DNA of 64,000 nucleotides from Tsukamurella asaccharolytica (GTDB taxonomy: Bacteria > Actinomycetota > Actinomycetes > Mycobacteriales > Mycobacteriaceae). The number at the start of each line of letters is the position of its first letter. Position 1 is the first letter of the stretch. Position numbers and translations under genes: made by a program. The DNA lies in assembly GCF_007858435.1 (NCBI RefSeq), contig NZ_VIGW01000007.1:62001-126000 (forward strand). Reading direction: 5' to 3'. Positions 17,255 to 27,500 of the stretch are shown here, piece after piece. The notes under the pieces were generated by a model. The model saw only the letters and a program-made list of their open reading frames with translations, was not told where the DNA came from and made no database searches.

Positions 17255-18271
17255 GTGATCGTCGATTGCGCCCACTATCTGGATGGTGCCCGGCAGGCCG
17301 AGGAGACCCTCGCACCGCTGGATGCCGCACGCCTGTGCACCGAGAACGGTTTCGTCTGGCTAGGACTGTTCGAGCCGACGCCCGAGGAGATGGAATCCGT
17401 CCGTGAGGCCTTCGACCTGCACGAACTCGCCGTGGAGGACGCTCAGGACTACCACCTACGGCCCAAGGTCGAGGATTTCGACGCGTCCGTGAAGCTGGTC
17501 ATCCTGAGGACCGCTCGGTACGACGACGCCCGCGAGGAGGTCGACTTCGGCGAGATCAGCGTCTTCGTCGCGAAGAACTTCGTCATCACCGTGCGGCAGG
17601 GCGTCGCGAGCGAACTGCACCAGGCCCGGACCCGGCTCGAGCAGAAGCCCGAGCTCCTCGAGCTCGGCACCGACGCCGTCCTGTGGGCGATCCTCGACCA
17701 GGTGGTGGACGGCTACGAGCCCGTCGTCGCCGGCCTCGAGCACGACATAGAACAGATCGAGGGGACGGTCTTCTCCGGTGCCGTCGCCCCCACCGAGCGG
17801 ATCTACCTCCTGCGCCGGGAGGTGACGAACTTCTACCGCGCCGCGCACCCGCTGCTCGCGGTGGTGACCTCCGTGGGTAAGAGCCTCGGCGAGGAGCGCC
17901 TCGCCCCCTACCTGCGCGACGTCTACGACCGCCTCCAACTGGTCAACGAGGAGGTCTCCGCGCAGCGCGACCTGCTCGGCACCATCCTGCAGGCGAACAT
18001 CGCGGTGGTCTCGGTACAGCAGGCGCACTCGGCCGCACGGCAGAGCAGCACCATCGAACGGCTCACCGTGCTGTCCACCATCTTCCTGCCGCTGACCTTC
18101 GTCACCGGCTTCTTCGGGCAGAACTTCAGCTGGCTCGTCGACAACATCGGGGGCCCCTGGAAGTTCCTGATCTTCGGCGTGTGCGGACTGTTCGTGCCGC
18201 TCATCGCGCTGCGCCTGTGGCTGCGCCGCAAGGAATCGATGCCCGCGAATCCGCTGGGCGCCGCCGACTGA
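17255..18271 (+). CDS. corA: CorA-family divalent metal ion channel
   Basis: This 338-residue protein has a large cytosolic N-terminal domain with predicted helices (about 1-275) and two C-terminal membrane helices, the CorA plan for Mg2+/Co2+ uptake. The selectivity loop between the helices, normally YGMNF, reads GFFGQNF; the Asn is kept and this GQN version is known in actinobacterial CorA-like proteins. A positively charged tail (LWLRRKESMP) follows helix 2. GTG at 17255 is used; the AGGAG directly before it leaves little spacing, so a start a few codons downstream is possible. Confidence 0.85.
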   Translation: MIVDCAHYLDGARQAEETLAPLDAARLCTENGFVWLGLFEPTPEEMESVREAFDLHELAVEDAQDYHLRPKVEDFDASVKLVILRTARYDDAREEVDFGEISVFVAKNFVITVRQGVASELHQARTRLEQKPELLELGTDAVLWAILDQVVDGYEPVVAGLEHDIEQIEGTVFSGAVAPTERIYLLRREVTNFYRAAHPLLAVVTSVGKSLGEERLAPYLRDVYDRLQLVNEEVSAQRDLLGTILQANIAVVSVQQAHSAARQSSTIERLTVLSTIFLPLTFVTGFFGQNFSWLVDNIGGPWKFLIFGVCGLFVPLIALRLWLRRKESMPANPLGAAD

Positions 18272-18294
18272 CCCGGGCGACGTAGCCTGGGCAC

Positions 18295-19161
18295 GTGCGC
18301 ACTGCGATGCCTGCCTGGGAGCCCGCGGAAGCGACCGCGCCGGACCTCGATTACGCCGATCGGCTCGATCGCGCCCGCGCCCTGCTCCGCGGCCGCCGCA
18401 TCGTCGCGCTCACCGGCGCGGGTGTCTCCACCGCGTCGGGCATTCCCGACTACCGCAGCCCGGGGGCGCCCCGTCGGACACCGATGACGCTTCAGCAGTT
18501 CCTGAGCTCCGCCGAGTTCCGGCGGCGGTACTGGGCGCGCAACCATCTGGGCTGGCGGCACATGGACGCCGCTCTCCCCAACGCCGCGCACCGCACGCTG
18601 GCGGCCCTGCCCGGCGTGGCCGGGGTGATCACGCAGAACGTCGACCTGCTGCATCTGAAGGCCGGCACGCGGGGCGTGATCGATCTGCACGGCAACTACG
18701 CCCAGGTGCGGTGCCTGAGCTGCGAGAACCGCATCAGCCGCCATCGGCTGCACACGCACCTCGAGCCGCTCAACGCCGGCTTCGTCGCCCGGATCGCGGG
18801 CCGCGGCGCGCTCGAAGTGGCACCGGACGCCGACGTCGTGGTCGAGGACACCACCGACTTCACCATGGTCGACTGCGGCGAGTGCGGCGGCATCCTCAAG
18901 CCCGACATCGTCTACTTCGGGGAGTCCGTGCCCAAACCGCGCGTGGAACGCGCGTTCTCCGTGGTCGACGGCGCCGAGGCCCTCCTGGTGCTGGGCAGCT
19001 CGCTGACCGTGATGTCGGGCCTGCGGTTCGTGCGCCACGCGCACAAGCAGGGCAAGCCCGTCGTCATCGTCAACCGCGGGCGCACGCGGGGCGACGGGCT
19101 GGCCGACGTCACCGTCGACGTGGACGTGGCGACGGCGCTGCGCCACCTCGCCGCGCCCTGA
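18295..19161 (+). CDS. Sir2-family NAD-dependent protein deacylase
   Basis: This 288-residue sirtuin has the NAD-binding ALTGAGVSTASGIPDYRSPG, the catalytic region TQNVDLLHLKAG...DLHGNY with the active-site His, and two zinc Cys pairs (CLSC, CGEC) flanking a 50-residue insert. ILKPDIVYFGESVP and VLGSSLTVMSGL complete the Rossmann domain. It would remove acyl groups from lysines using NAD+. It follows corA by 23 bases in the same direction. Start GTG at 18295. Assigning it to the deacetylase or the amide-hydrolase subgroup is not possible by eye. Confidence 0.9.
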   Translation: MRTAMPAWEPAEATAPDLDYADRLDRARALLRGRRIVALTGAGVSTASGIPDYRSPGAPRRTPMTLQQFLSSAEFRRRYWARNHLGWRHMDAALPNAAHRTLAALPGVAGVITQNVDLLHLKAGTRGVIDLHGNYAQVRCLSCENRISRHRLHTHLEPLNAGFVARIAGRGALEVAPDADVVVEDTTDFTMVDCGECGGILKPDIVYFGESVPKPRVERAFSVVDGAEALLVLGSSLTVMSGLRFVRHAHKQGKPVVIVNRGRTRGDGLADVTVDVDVATALRHLAAP

Positions 19162-19196
19162 GCCGGCGCCGACTTCTGGACCACCGCCGCGGCGCC

Positions 19197-19332
19197 GGGG
19201 GCCTGCTGCGCAACGAGAACGCCGCGCTCCCCCTCGACGCGGGCGCGGGCACCGTAGCCGTGATCGGCGAGCTCGCCCGCACCCCGCGCTACCAGGGCGG
19301 CGGCTCCAGCCACATCAACGCCCCGTCGTCGT
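19197..19332 (+). pseudogene. fragment of a glycoside hydrolase family 3 (beta-glucosidase) gene
   Basis: In the frame starting at 19200 the + strand reads GLLRNENAALPLDAG, then TVAVIGELARTPRYQGGGSS and HINAPS. This is the start of the second (C-terminal) domain of GH3 beta-glucosidases, where family members have LLKNE-x-x-LPL followed by VAVIGEFAxxPRYQGGGSSHxNP. About 44 residues are recognisable. The upstream catalytic barrel is missing, because sir2 ends just before, and the similarity stops abruptly at 19332, about 44 bases before the stop of the opposing diiron gene. It is a remnant of a deleted gene. The similarity is by eye from known GH3 sequences. Confidence 0.6.
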
Positions 19333-19375
19333 GTCCGGTCCAGCCGCGCCCGGGCCGCCGCACCCGTGAATCCGG

Positions 19376-20383
19376 TCAGCCGGCGGAGTAGGCGGGCTCG
19401 CTGCGGAAGCGGGAGACGCGGCCGTCGATGCCGAGGACGCGCCACAGCATGCGCGAGACCGGGTTCATCAGCTTCGTCTTCTCCGCCAGGAGCCGGACGT
19501 CGCCGAAGACCTCGCGCTTCATCGCCTGGGATTCGGGCGAGCGCCAGTACATCTGTTTCCACACCTCGCGGGGGATGTCGAAGCGCTTGCGGAACTGCCG
19601 CGGAGGCACCGCGATCGCGGTGAGCAGCGACCGCATCACGATCGGCAGCGCCAGCGAGAGCAGGAACCGCGGGAAGGCGCCGCGCGTGGGGATGCGGTGC
19701 TCCAGCAACTGGTGGGCGAAGGAGATGTGCCGTGCCTCCTCCGCCACGTGCAGCTGCATGACTGCGGTCATCGTGGGGTGCTGCTCGATACCGGACCGCA
19801 GGAACTGCTTCTGCACGTGGTCGATCGGCTCCTCGCCGCCGAGGACGCCCATGTAGAAGATCATCGGGAAGGTGGTGGCCGCCAACGGGATGATCGGCGA
19901 CAGGCGACGGAACCACAGCGGGCCGCCGGGGACGTCCATCCCGATCCGGTTGACAAACTCCTGGAACATCAGCGTGTGCTGACACTCCTCCTTCGCCTCG
20001 TGGGTGGCGTAGCGGAACTCCGGCGAGTTGTTCGGCTGCAGGGCCGTGTACTGCATGATGCCGCGGATCAGCACGGACTCGAACTGCAGCCCCACCTTGG
20101 CCACGTTGGCCTGGCGCCACATCCCCATCTCGATCTGCTTGGCGCGCGGCTGCGACTGGTACCAGTCCGTCCGGCCGATCGGGTCGAAACGGGCGTCGAG
20201 GATCCAGCGCGGATCGTCCGGGACCACGGCCAGCTCGGGCGAGTCCCAATCGATGTCGACGTAAGGGTCGAAGTTGCGCTCGACGGAGGCCTCGGAGAGG
20301 TCCTGCAGGGTCTGCTCGTACTCGGCCTGCCCGGGAAACGAGCGGCCTCGGGTACGACCCATGTGGGTGATGTGCAATGCCAT
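19376..20383 (-). CDS. AurF-like non-haem diiron oxygenase
   Basis: This 335-residue protein shows the carboxylate-bridged diiron pattern of the AurF family (p-aminobenzoate N-oxygenase): Glu102 in QFES, EECQH (Glu132/133, His136), and AEEARH (Glu215/216, His219) with His212 before it. Two hydrophobic stretches (about 162-182 and 238-255) may contact the membrane. AurF-like proteins oxidise amines or other organic substrates; the substrate here is unknown. GGAGGAG lies 8 bases before the ATG. It is divergent from an SRPBCC protein gene across a 169-base gap. Confidence 0.78.
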   Translation of the reverse strand: MALHITHMGRTRGRSFPGQAEYEQTLQDLSEASVERNFDPYVDIDWDSPELAVVPDDPRWILDARFDPIGRTDWYQSQPRAKQIEMGMWRQANVAKVGLQFESVLIRGIMQYTALQPNNSPEFRYATHEAKEECQHTLMFQEFVNRIGMDVPGGPLWFRRLSPIIPLAATTFPMIFYMGVLGGEEPIDHVQKQFLRSGIEQHPTMTAVMQLHVAEEARHISFAHQLLEHRIPTRGAFPRFLLSLALPIVMRSLLTAIAVPPRQFRKRFDIPREVWKQMYWRSPESQAMKREVFGDVRLLAEKTKLMNPVSRMLWRVLGIDGRVSRFRSEPAYSAG

Positions 20384-20552
20384 GACGGACTCCTCCTGCA
20401 GGCTGACACAGTTCTACTGAAAATGTATCACGTGGATGGACATTTCTCCCTGATCTGTATGAATGCGCTGGTCAACGATGTAGTGTCGCCGGTGGCTCCG
20501 TGACATCGGGCCCATTCGTACGTCGTCCCTGATCGTCGAGACCGGAGGCCGC

Positions 20553-20999
20553 ATGACCACCATCCACCACACCGCGAGCGCGTCGGTACCGCTGAGCACC
20601 GTCTTCGCCCACGTCGCGGACTACCGGACCGTGCCGAAGTGGTTCTTCGGGATCAGCCGGTTCGTCCCGCAGGGCGAGCAGGACTACGGCCTCGGCGCCA
20701 CGTACGACGCCGCGGTCAAGATCGGCCCCAAGGAGATCGGCTCAGTCGTGCGCGTCACCGAGTTCGAGGAGGACCGCCTCATCACGCTGACCTCGATCGC
20801 GGGCTTCACGACAGCGTCACGCTGGACGTTCACCGCGCTGGACGACGCGACCACCGAGCTCGCCGTGGAGTTCACCTACGAGCTGCCCGGCGGCCTGGCC
20901 GGCAGGGCCCTCGGCATGATCATCGAGCCCTTCGCCATACAGGCCGTCAAAGCCTCGGAGTCCGCCCTCCGCCGCGACCTCGAGGCCGCGCGGGCCTGA
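20553..20999 (+). CDS. SRPBCC (START-like, polyketide cyclase fold) protein
   Basis: This 148-residue protein has the helix-grip pattern of the SRPBCC superfamily: TTIHHTASASVPLSTVFAHVADYRTVPKWF at the N-terminus (split here: strand, then the ADYRTVPKWF helix), a WTFTALDDATTELAVEFTYELPGG strand pair, and a long C-terminal amphipathic helix. Such proteins bind hydrophobic ligands; no catalytic residues can be named. It has GGAGGCCGC before the ATG. The divergent neighbour is the diiron protein gene, which suggests a shared regulatory region. Confidence 0.72.
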   Translation: MTTIHHTASASVPLSTVFAHVADYRTVPKWFFGISRFVPQGEQDYGLGATYDAAVKIGPKEIGSVVRVTEFEEDRLITLTSIAGFTTASRWTFTALDDATTELAVEFTYELPGGLAGRALGMIIEPFAIQAVKASESALRRDLEAARA

Positions 21000-21020
21000 C
21001 GCCGCGCTCCGTCCTCGGGG

Positions 21021-22157
21021 TTAGCGGACGGGTACCAGGTCGTCCGCGTGGACGACGGGGCGGCGCAGGCCCTCCGGGAGGTCCGTCGTGTCGCGGCCGA
21101 GCATCGTCTCCAGCTCGGTGTGGTCGTAGGCGGCCACACCGCGCGCCCGGACGGTGCCGCGCAGATCGCGCAGGTTCACGACGTCGCCGCCGGAGAAGGT
21201 GCCGCTCACGCGGGTGACCCCGGCCGGGAGCAGGGAGCGCCGGCGGTCCACGACCGCAGCGACGGCACCGTCGTCCAGCGTCAGGTCGCCGTGCACGTCG
21301 GCCGCGTGCCGCACCCAGAACCGCCGGGCGGACAGGCGCACGGCCCGCGGCCGGAAGACGGTCCCCACATCGGCGCTGTCGAGCGCCCTGTCGGCGAGCG
21401 CCGCCGCGGTGAGCAGGACCGGCACCCCGGCGTCGGCCGCCAGCCGCGCCGCCGAGAGCTTCGACGCCATGCCGCCCGTGCCGAGCGCGCCGCCGGAACC
21501 CGCCACGACTCCGTCGAGGTCCTCCGGCCCGTCGACCGCCGCGATGAGCGCGGCATCGCCCTTGCGGGGGTCACCGTCGTAGAGGCCGTCGACGTCCGAG
21601 AGCAGGACCAGCGCGTCGGCGCCGGTGAGGTGCGCGACGAGAGCGGCGAGCCGGTCGTTGTCGCCGAAGCGGACCTCGTTGGAGGCCACCACGTCGTTCT
21701 CGTTGATGATCGGGACGGCACCCAGCGTGCGCAGCCGGTCCAGCGTGCGCTGCGCGTTCGCGGCGTGCACCCGCAGGCCGATGTCGTGCGCGGTCAGCAG
21801 CACCAGCGAGACGATGCGGTCGTAGCGCCGGAACGACGCCCCCCAAGCGTTGGCGAGCTGCAACTGCCCCACGGACGCGACGGCCTGCTTGGTGGCCAGG
21901 TCCGTCGGGCGGCGCTTGAGGCCCAGCGGCGCCATGCCGGCGCCGATCGCTCCCGAGGAGACCACGATGACCTCGGTACCCCGATCCAGCCGGGCGACGA
22001 TGGCGTCGGTCAGGGCGTCGAGCCGGTCCGACGCGAGCCCGTGCTCCAGATCGGTCAGCGCGGAGCTGCCGATCTTCACGACGACTTTGCGGGCACCCGC
22101 GACCGCGGCGCGCATATCGCCGGCGAGGAGATCGCCGGTCGCGGGTGCTGCCGTCAT
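21021..22157 (-). CDS. proB: glutamate 5-kinase
   Basis: First step of proline synthesis: ATP-dependent phosphorylation of glutamate. The 378-residue protein has an amino-acid-kinase domain ([37 protein letters not shown]-type segment [13 protein letters not shown]) and a C-terminal PUA domain (about 285-365), the long form found in E. coli and actinobacteria, usually sensitive to proline feedback. The ATG overlaps the obg stop by four bases. proA is not in the window. Confidence 0.95.
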   Translation of the reverse strand: MTAAPATGDLLAGDMRAAVAGARKVVVKIGSSALTDLEHGLASDRLDALTDAIVARLDRGTEVIVVSSGAIGAGMAPLGLKRRPTDLATKQAVASVGQLQLANAWGASFRRYDRIVSLVLLTAHDIGLRVHAANAQRTLDRLRTLGAVPIINENDVVASNEVRFGDNDRLAALVAHLTGADALVLLSDVDGLYDGDPRKGDAALIAAVDGPEDLDGVVAGSGGALGTGGMASKLSAARLAADAGVPVLLTAAALADRALDSADVGTVFRPRAVRLSARRFWVRHAADVHGDLTLDDGAVAAVVDRRRSLLPAGVTRVSGTFSGGDVVNLRDLRGTVRARGVAAYDHTELETMLGRDTTDLPEGLRRPVVHADDLVPVR

Positions 22158-23614
22158 TCGTCGTCCTCGTCGTCACTCGCGAGGCCGCGCCGCACGTCGT
22201 GCTGACGGCGGCGCTCGGCCGCGCCGACCCGCTCGTTCTGCTCCAGACGGATGTCCGTGCCGCGGCCGGTGACCGGCACGTCGTCGATGGTGCCCAGCGA
22301 GGGCTCCCAGTTGAAGCACACGTCGCCGATCGTGACCGGGGCTCCGGGCTCCGCGCCGAGCTTGATCAGTTCCTTCTCGACGCCGAGCCGGTTGAGGCGG
22401 TCGGCCAGGTAGCCCACGGCCTCGTCGTTGTCGAACGGCGTCTGCTTGATCCACCGCTCCGGCCGGGGACCGCGCACGACGAAGCCGCCCGGCTGATCGG
22501 GGTCGGAGATGACCTCGAAGCCGGACTCGTCGATGGCGATCGGCCGGATGACGGGGCGGCGCGCCACGGGGGTCCCCCGCTCGGCGCGGTACTTCTGCAC
22601 CAGGTCCGCGAGCGCGAAGGTGAGCTCGCGCAGACCGGTGTGGGCGACCGCGGAGATCACGAAGACGGGCCAGCCGCGCGACTCGAACTCGGGGCGCACC
22701 ATCTCGGCGAGCTCTGCAGCGTCGGGCACGTCGGCCTTGTTGAGCACGACGATGCGGGGGCGCTCGGAGAGCTCTCCGAGGCCGGTGTCGGCGGCCAGCG
22801 CGGGCTGATAGGCGGCCAGTTCGGCCTCCAGCGCGTCGACGTCGCTCACCGGGTCACGGCCCGGCTCGAGGGTCGCGCAGTCCACGACGTGCGCGAGCAC
22901 TGCGCAGCGCTCGAGGTGACGCAGGAAGTCCAGGCCCAGACCGCGGCCCGTCGACGCTCCGGGGATGAGCCCGGGCACGTCGGCGACGGTGAAGGTGGTC
23001 TCCCCCGCCGAGACGACGCCGAGGTTCGGCGCGAGCGTCGTGAACGGGTAGTCGGCGATCTTCGGCTTCGCGGCCGAGAGCACGGAGACGAGCGACGACT
23101 TGCCCGCGGACGGGAAGCCCACGAGGCCCACGTCGGCCACGGACTTGAGCTCGAGCACCAGGTCGCGGGCCTGGCCGTCCTCGCCGAGGAGGGCGAAACC
23201 GGGGGCCTTGCGCGCCTTGGAGACGAGGGCCGCGTTACCGCGGCCGCCGCGGCCGCCCTGGGCCGCGTCGAAGCGGGTCCCGGCGCCCACGAGGTCGGCG
23301 AGCATCTTGCCGTCGGTGTCGAGCACGACGGTGCCGTCCGGCACCTTGAGCACCATGTCCTGGCCGGACTTGCCTTCGCGGTTGCCGCCCTCGCCGGGCT
23401 TGCCGTTGGTGGCCTTGAGGTGGGGGCGGAAGTGGAAGTCGAGCAGGGTGTGCACCTGCGGATCGACCTCGAGGATCACGGAACCGCCGCGCCCGCCGTT
23501 GCCGCCGTCGGGGCCGCCGAGCGGCTTGAACTTCTCCCGGTGGATCGAGGCGCAGCCGTGGCCACCGTTACCGGCCGTGACATGCACCGTCACCCGGTCG
23601 ACGAACCTGGACAT
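22154..23614 (-). CDS. obg: Obg/CgtA GTPase
   Basis: This 486-residue essential GTPase is tied to 50S assembly and the stringent response. Domains in order: glycine-rich Obg fold (1-158, with [14 protein letters not shown]), G domain (from about 160) with [10 protein letters not shown], the switch region and [13 protein letters not shown] for guanine specificity, and an OCT domain (about 345-430) typical of gram-positive Obg. It is co-transcribed with proB. A hairpin terminator lies between it and rpmA upstream, so obg-proB probably has its own promoter in the 127-base gap. Confidence 0.96.
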   Translation of the reverse strand: MSRFVDRVTVHVTAGNGGHGCASIHREKFKPLGGPDGGNGGRGGSVILEVDPQVHTLLDFHFRPHLKATNGKPGEGGNREGKSGQDMVLKVPDGTVVLDTDGKMLADLVGAGTRFDAAQGGRGGRGNAALVSKARKAPGFALLGEDGQARDLVLELKSVADVGLVGFPSAGKSSLVSVLSAAKPKIADYPFTTLAPNLGVVSAGETTFTVADVPGLIPGASTGRGLGLDFLRHLERCAVLAHVVDCATLEPGRDPVSDVDALEAELAAYQPALAADTGLGELSERPRIVVLNKADVPDAAELAEMVRPEFESRGWPVFVISAVAHTGLRELTFALADLVQKYRAERGTPVARRPVIRPIAIDESGFEVISDPDQPGGFVVRGPRPERWIKQTPFDNDEAVGYLADRLNRLGVEKELIKLGAEPGAPVTIGDVCFNWEPSLGTIDDVPVTGRGTDIRLEQNERVGAAERRRQHDVRRGLASDDEDDE

Positions 23615-23663
23615 GGGGACCTCTTTCTCCCTGTGTGCCCGGCGCCGATCAGGGCGCAGGGCG

Positions 23664-23716
23664 GAAAAGCCGAAGGCGGGCGGGTCTCAGATTCGTAGAG
23701 ACCGCGCCCGCCTTCG
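23664..23716 (-). terminator. terminator of the rplU-rpmA unit
   Basis: On the minus strand an 18-bp stem with one bulged base (arms at 23671-23688 and 23698-23716) closes a 9-base loop and is followed by CTTTTC, a short U run. It lies 25 bases past the rpmA stop and before obg. Confidence 0.75.
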
Positions 23717-23741
23717 AGAACTCGTGTGTGTTGCTGCGGGA

Positions 23742-24005
23742 CTACGCCTCCACAGCGACCGGCACGATGTTGACCGTCTTGCGGCCACGCTTCGTACCGA
23801 ACTCCACCGCACCCGCCGCGAGGGCGAAGAGGGTGTCGTCGCCGCCACGGCCGACGCCCACGCCGGGGTGGAAGTGGGTGCCGCGCTGGCGGACCAGGAT
23901 CTCGCCGGCGCTGACCGTCTGGCCACCGAACCGCTTCACGCCCAGTCGCTGGGCGTTGGAATCACGACCGTTGCGCGAGCTGGACGCGCCCTTCTTGTGT
24001 GCCAT
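23742..24005 (-). CDS. rpmA: 50S ribosomal protein L27
   Basis: This 87-residue protein starts [16 protein letters not shown] and continues [20 protein letters not shown], the L27 signature. The N-terminal tail that reaches the peptidyl transferase centre is present without the cleavable extension seen in Firmicutes. It follows rplU by 44 bases, the normal L21-L27 pairing. Confidence 0.97.
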   Translation of the reverse strand: MAHKKGASSSRNGRDSNAQRLGVKRFGGQTVSAGEILVRQRGTHFHPGVGVGRGGDDTLFALAAGAVEFGTKRGRKTVNIVPVAVEA

Positions 24006-24049
24006 CTGGCTACTCCTGTACTAAAGGTGTTCGTTGTCTGGTTCGCCGG

Positions 24050-24361
24050 TCAGGCGATCGCGGTCACCTTGACGACCGTCAGCTTCTGCCGGTGACCCTG
24101 ACGCTTGTGGTAGCCGGTCTTGTTCTTGAACTTGTGGATCCGGATCTTCGGGCCCTTGACCTGATCCACGACCTCGCCGGTCACGGAGATCTTCTCCAGC
24201 GCCGCGGCGTCGGTGGTGAGGTTGGCGCCATCGACGACCAGAGCGACGGGCAGCGTGACGCTGCTACCGACCTCACCGTCGATCTTCTCGACCTTCACCA
24301 GGTCGCCGACGGCGACCTTGTACTGCTTGCCGCCGGTCTTGACGATCGCATACGTGGCCAT
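24050..24361 (-). CDS. rplU: 50S ribosomal protein L21
   Basis: This 103-residue protein starts [27 protein letters not shown] (first half only quoted in two parts: [12 protein letters not shown] is the L21 signature) and ends with the basic [15 protein letters not shown] segment that binds 23S rRNA. It is first in the rplU-rpmA unit. AAGAAGAGG lies in the leader before the ATG. Confidence 0.97.
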   Translation of the reverse strand: MATYAIVKTGGKQYKVAVGDLVKVEKIDGEVGSSVTLPVALVVDGANLTTDAAALEKISVTGEVVDQVKGPKIRIHKFKNKTGYHKRQGHRQKLTVVKVTAIA

Positions 24362-24467
24362 CTTCGGACTTACCTCTTCTTACACTTCTCGTAGTTCAGC
24401 GCGCGCCAGGTGCGCGGCTCGTATCACGCGGGTACTCCGGAACACGCACGCACGAGCGCGCCGCCGG

Positions 24468-24496
24468 AAAAGCGACCTTCCCAGGTTACGGGAAGG
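24468..24496 (-). terminator. rne terminator
   Basis: CCTTCCC-GTAACCT-GGGAAGG on the minus strand makes a 7-bp perfect stem (24476-24496) followed by TCGCTTTTCC. It lies 13 bases past the rne stop. Confidence 0.75.
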
Positions 24497-24508
24497 CCGG
24501 CGACACGG

Positions 24509-27500
24509 TCAAACCGGCTGGTCCGCCTTGTCGGCACCGTCACTCACGGATCCGCCCGCGGCGGGACCCGCGGGGCGGGCGGCGGCCCGTCGGCGGGCCC
24601 GCTTGCGTGCGGGCTCCGCCACCGAGGCCCCGCCACCGTCGCCCACGGAGTCCGTGGCCGATGGCGCGTCGGGCGCGGGGGCCGCGAGGTCGACGACGAT
24701 CGTCTGCGGCGCTGCGGACGTGGTGGTGGGCGCCTTGCGCGCCACCCGCCGCCGTCGCGACGCGGTACCCGCGGGCTTCTCGGCCTGGGTCGCCTCGACC
24801 GCGGGCGCCTCAGCCGCGGGCGCCTCAGCCGCGGGCGCATCGGCGATGGTCTCGACGACCTGCTCGACGGCGGCCCGCTCGACGGTCGCGCCCTCGGTCG
24901 CCGCCTCGGCGCCGTTCTCCCCGCCGGCCGTGGGGCCCTGAGGGTGCTCATCGTCGTGGTGCGAGGCCATCGCCCGGAACATCGGGTGCTCACCCTTGTG
25001 CGCGGCGGGCTCCTTGGCGGGCGCCGCCGCCGGGGCCTGCGCAGCACCGTCGGACTTGGCGCGCTTGCGCTTCTTGCGGCCCGAGCCGTCCGACTTCTCG
25101 CCGGAACGACCCGTGTCCTCACTGCCGCCCGACGACTCGACAGGCGCGTCGTGGACGATGACGCCGCGGCCCGCGCAGGCCTGGCACGGCGTGGAGAAGG
25201 CCTCGACGAGGCCGGTGCCGATCCGCTTGCGGGTCATCTGGACCAGGCCGAGCGAGGTCACCTCGGACACCTGGTGGCGGGTGCGGTCGCGGCCGAGCGC
25301 CTCGGTGAGGCGGCGCAGCACGAGATCGCGGTTGGACTCGAGCACCATGTCGATGAAGTCGACGACGATCATGCCGCCGATGTCGCGCAGCCGCATCTGG
25401 CGCACGATCTCCTCGGCCGCCTCGAGGTTGTTCCGGGTGACGGTCTCCTCGAGGTTGCCGCCGGCTCCGGTGAACTTGCCGGTGTTGACGTCGACGACCG
25501 TCATGGCCTCGGTCCGGTCGATGACCAGGGTGCCGCCGGAGGGCAGCCAGACCTTGCGGTCCATCGCCTTCGCGAGCTGCTCGTCGATGCGATAGGCGGC
25601 GAAGACGTCCGGTGCATCGGCGTGGGCCTTGTCGAACTTCTCCACGCGGGGCAGCAGGTCGGGCGCGACGGTGGAGACGTACTTCTCGACCGTGCCCCAG
25701 GCCCGGCCGCCCTCGATGACGAGCTTGCTGAAGTCTTCGTTGAAGAGATCGCGCACGACCTTGACCAGGAGGTCGGGCTCCTCGTAGAGCGCCTTGACGC
25801 CCTTCTGCGACGAGGCCTCCTCGATCTCGGCCCACTGGGCCTGCAGGCGCGCCACGTCGCCCGCGAGCTCCTCGGCGCTGACGCCCTCGGAGGCCGTGCG
25901 GATGATGACCCCGGCGTCGGCGGGGACGATCTCCTTGAGGATCTCCTTGAGGCGCTTGCGTTCGGTGTCGGGCAGCTTGCGCGAGATGCCGGCCGAGCCG
26001 CCGCCGGGCACGTAGACCAGGAAGCGGCCCGCGAGCGAGATCTGCGTGGTCAGCCGGGCGCCCTTGTGGCCGACCGGGTCCTTCGACACCTGCACCAGCA
26101 CCTGATCGCCGGGCTTGAGCGCCTGCTCGATCTTGCGGGCGTTGCCGTCCAGACCGGCGGCGTCCCAGTTGACCTCGCCCGCGTACAGCACGCCGTTGCG
26201 GCCGCGGCCGATGTCGACGAAGGCCGCCTCCATCGAGGGCAGCACGTTCTGCACGCGGCCCAGGTAGATGTTGCCGACCATCGACGCCGAGCTCGACGAC
26301 GTGACGAAGTGCTCCACCAGCACGCCGTCCTCGAGGACCGCGACCTGCGTGTAGTCCTGCGGATGGGGCACGGTGTGGCCGTCCTGGCCCTCCGACGGGC
26401 CGACGCCGGTGCGCTCGCGCACCACCATCACGCGGTCGACGGCCTCGCGGCGGGCGAGGAACTCCGACTCGGTGAGGATCGGCGGGCGGCGACGCACGGT
26501 GTCGCGACCGTCGCGGCGGCGCTGGCGCTTGGCCTCCAGGCGGGTCGAACCACTGATGCCGCGCACCTCGTCACGGCGCGTCCGCTGCCGCGGCTCGCGC
26601 TCGTGCACCACGGTGTTCGGCGGGTCGTCGGACGGGGTGGCCTCGGCCCCGTCCTCCCCGGTGCCGCGACGACGGCGACGGCGGCGGCGACGGCGGGAGC
26701 CGCCGTCGGTGACGTCCTCGACGTCGTCCCCGTCCGCATCGTCGGAGGAGGCCTCGTCGGCCTTGTCCCCGTCGGTCTTCTCGCCGTCCGCACGCGGGGC
26801 GGACGAGTCGGCCTCGCCGGACGTATCGCCCTCGGTCGGCTCCTGGCCGTCCTGCTCGTCGGCGGTCTCGCCGCGGCCGCGGCCACGGCCACGACGTCCG
26901 CGGCGACGGCGCCGGTTGCCGCCCGCCTCGTCGTCGCCGTTCTGGTCGGTCGACGGTGCCGCGTCGGCCACCTCCGTCGCGGACTCGACCGCCTCATCGG
27001 CCGGGGCGGCGGGCGCCGCAGCGTCCTCGGGAGCCGGGCCGGACTGCCGGGCCGGGCCGGTTTCGGGGGCCGGCTCGGAGTCCTTCTTCGCGGCGCGCGC
27101 CTTGCGCGGCGCCTGCTCGACCTGCTCGGGCTGGAGGAACAGCGGCACGTTCGCGTCGAAGTTCGACGGCCCCTGCTCCACGACCGGCTCGGCGACGGGA
27201 ACCGCCGAGAACAGCGACGGGGCGCTCTCCGGGGCCGGCTGCTCCACCGCGGCGGGCTCCTCGGCTGGGGTGGGCTGCTCCGCGGACGGCGCCTCGGCCG
27301 CTGCCGCGGCGGCGCGCTCGGACACGGGCGCCTCGGCGTCCGTCGACCCGGCGCTCGCCTCCGCGAGGCGATCCCGCACACGCTCAGCGGCGCTGCGGTC
27401 GATGCTCGAGTGCGCGCTGCGTGCGACGAAACCCAGCTCGCTCAGGTGCGCGAGCACCTCCCTGCTGGTCAGCCCCAGCAGACGCGCCAGCGCGTGCACC

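Noticed and set aside
20421-20445. AAATGT/ACATTT as a defined operator
   Set aside because: Arms of six bases separated by 13 in a locally AT-rich stretch; chance is likely, so it is mentioned only as part of the divergent region.
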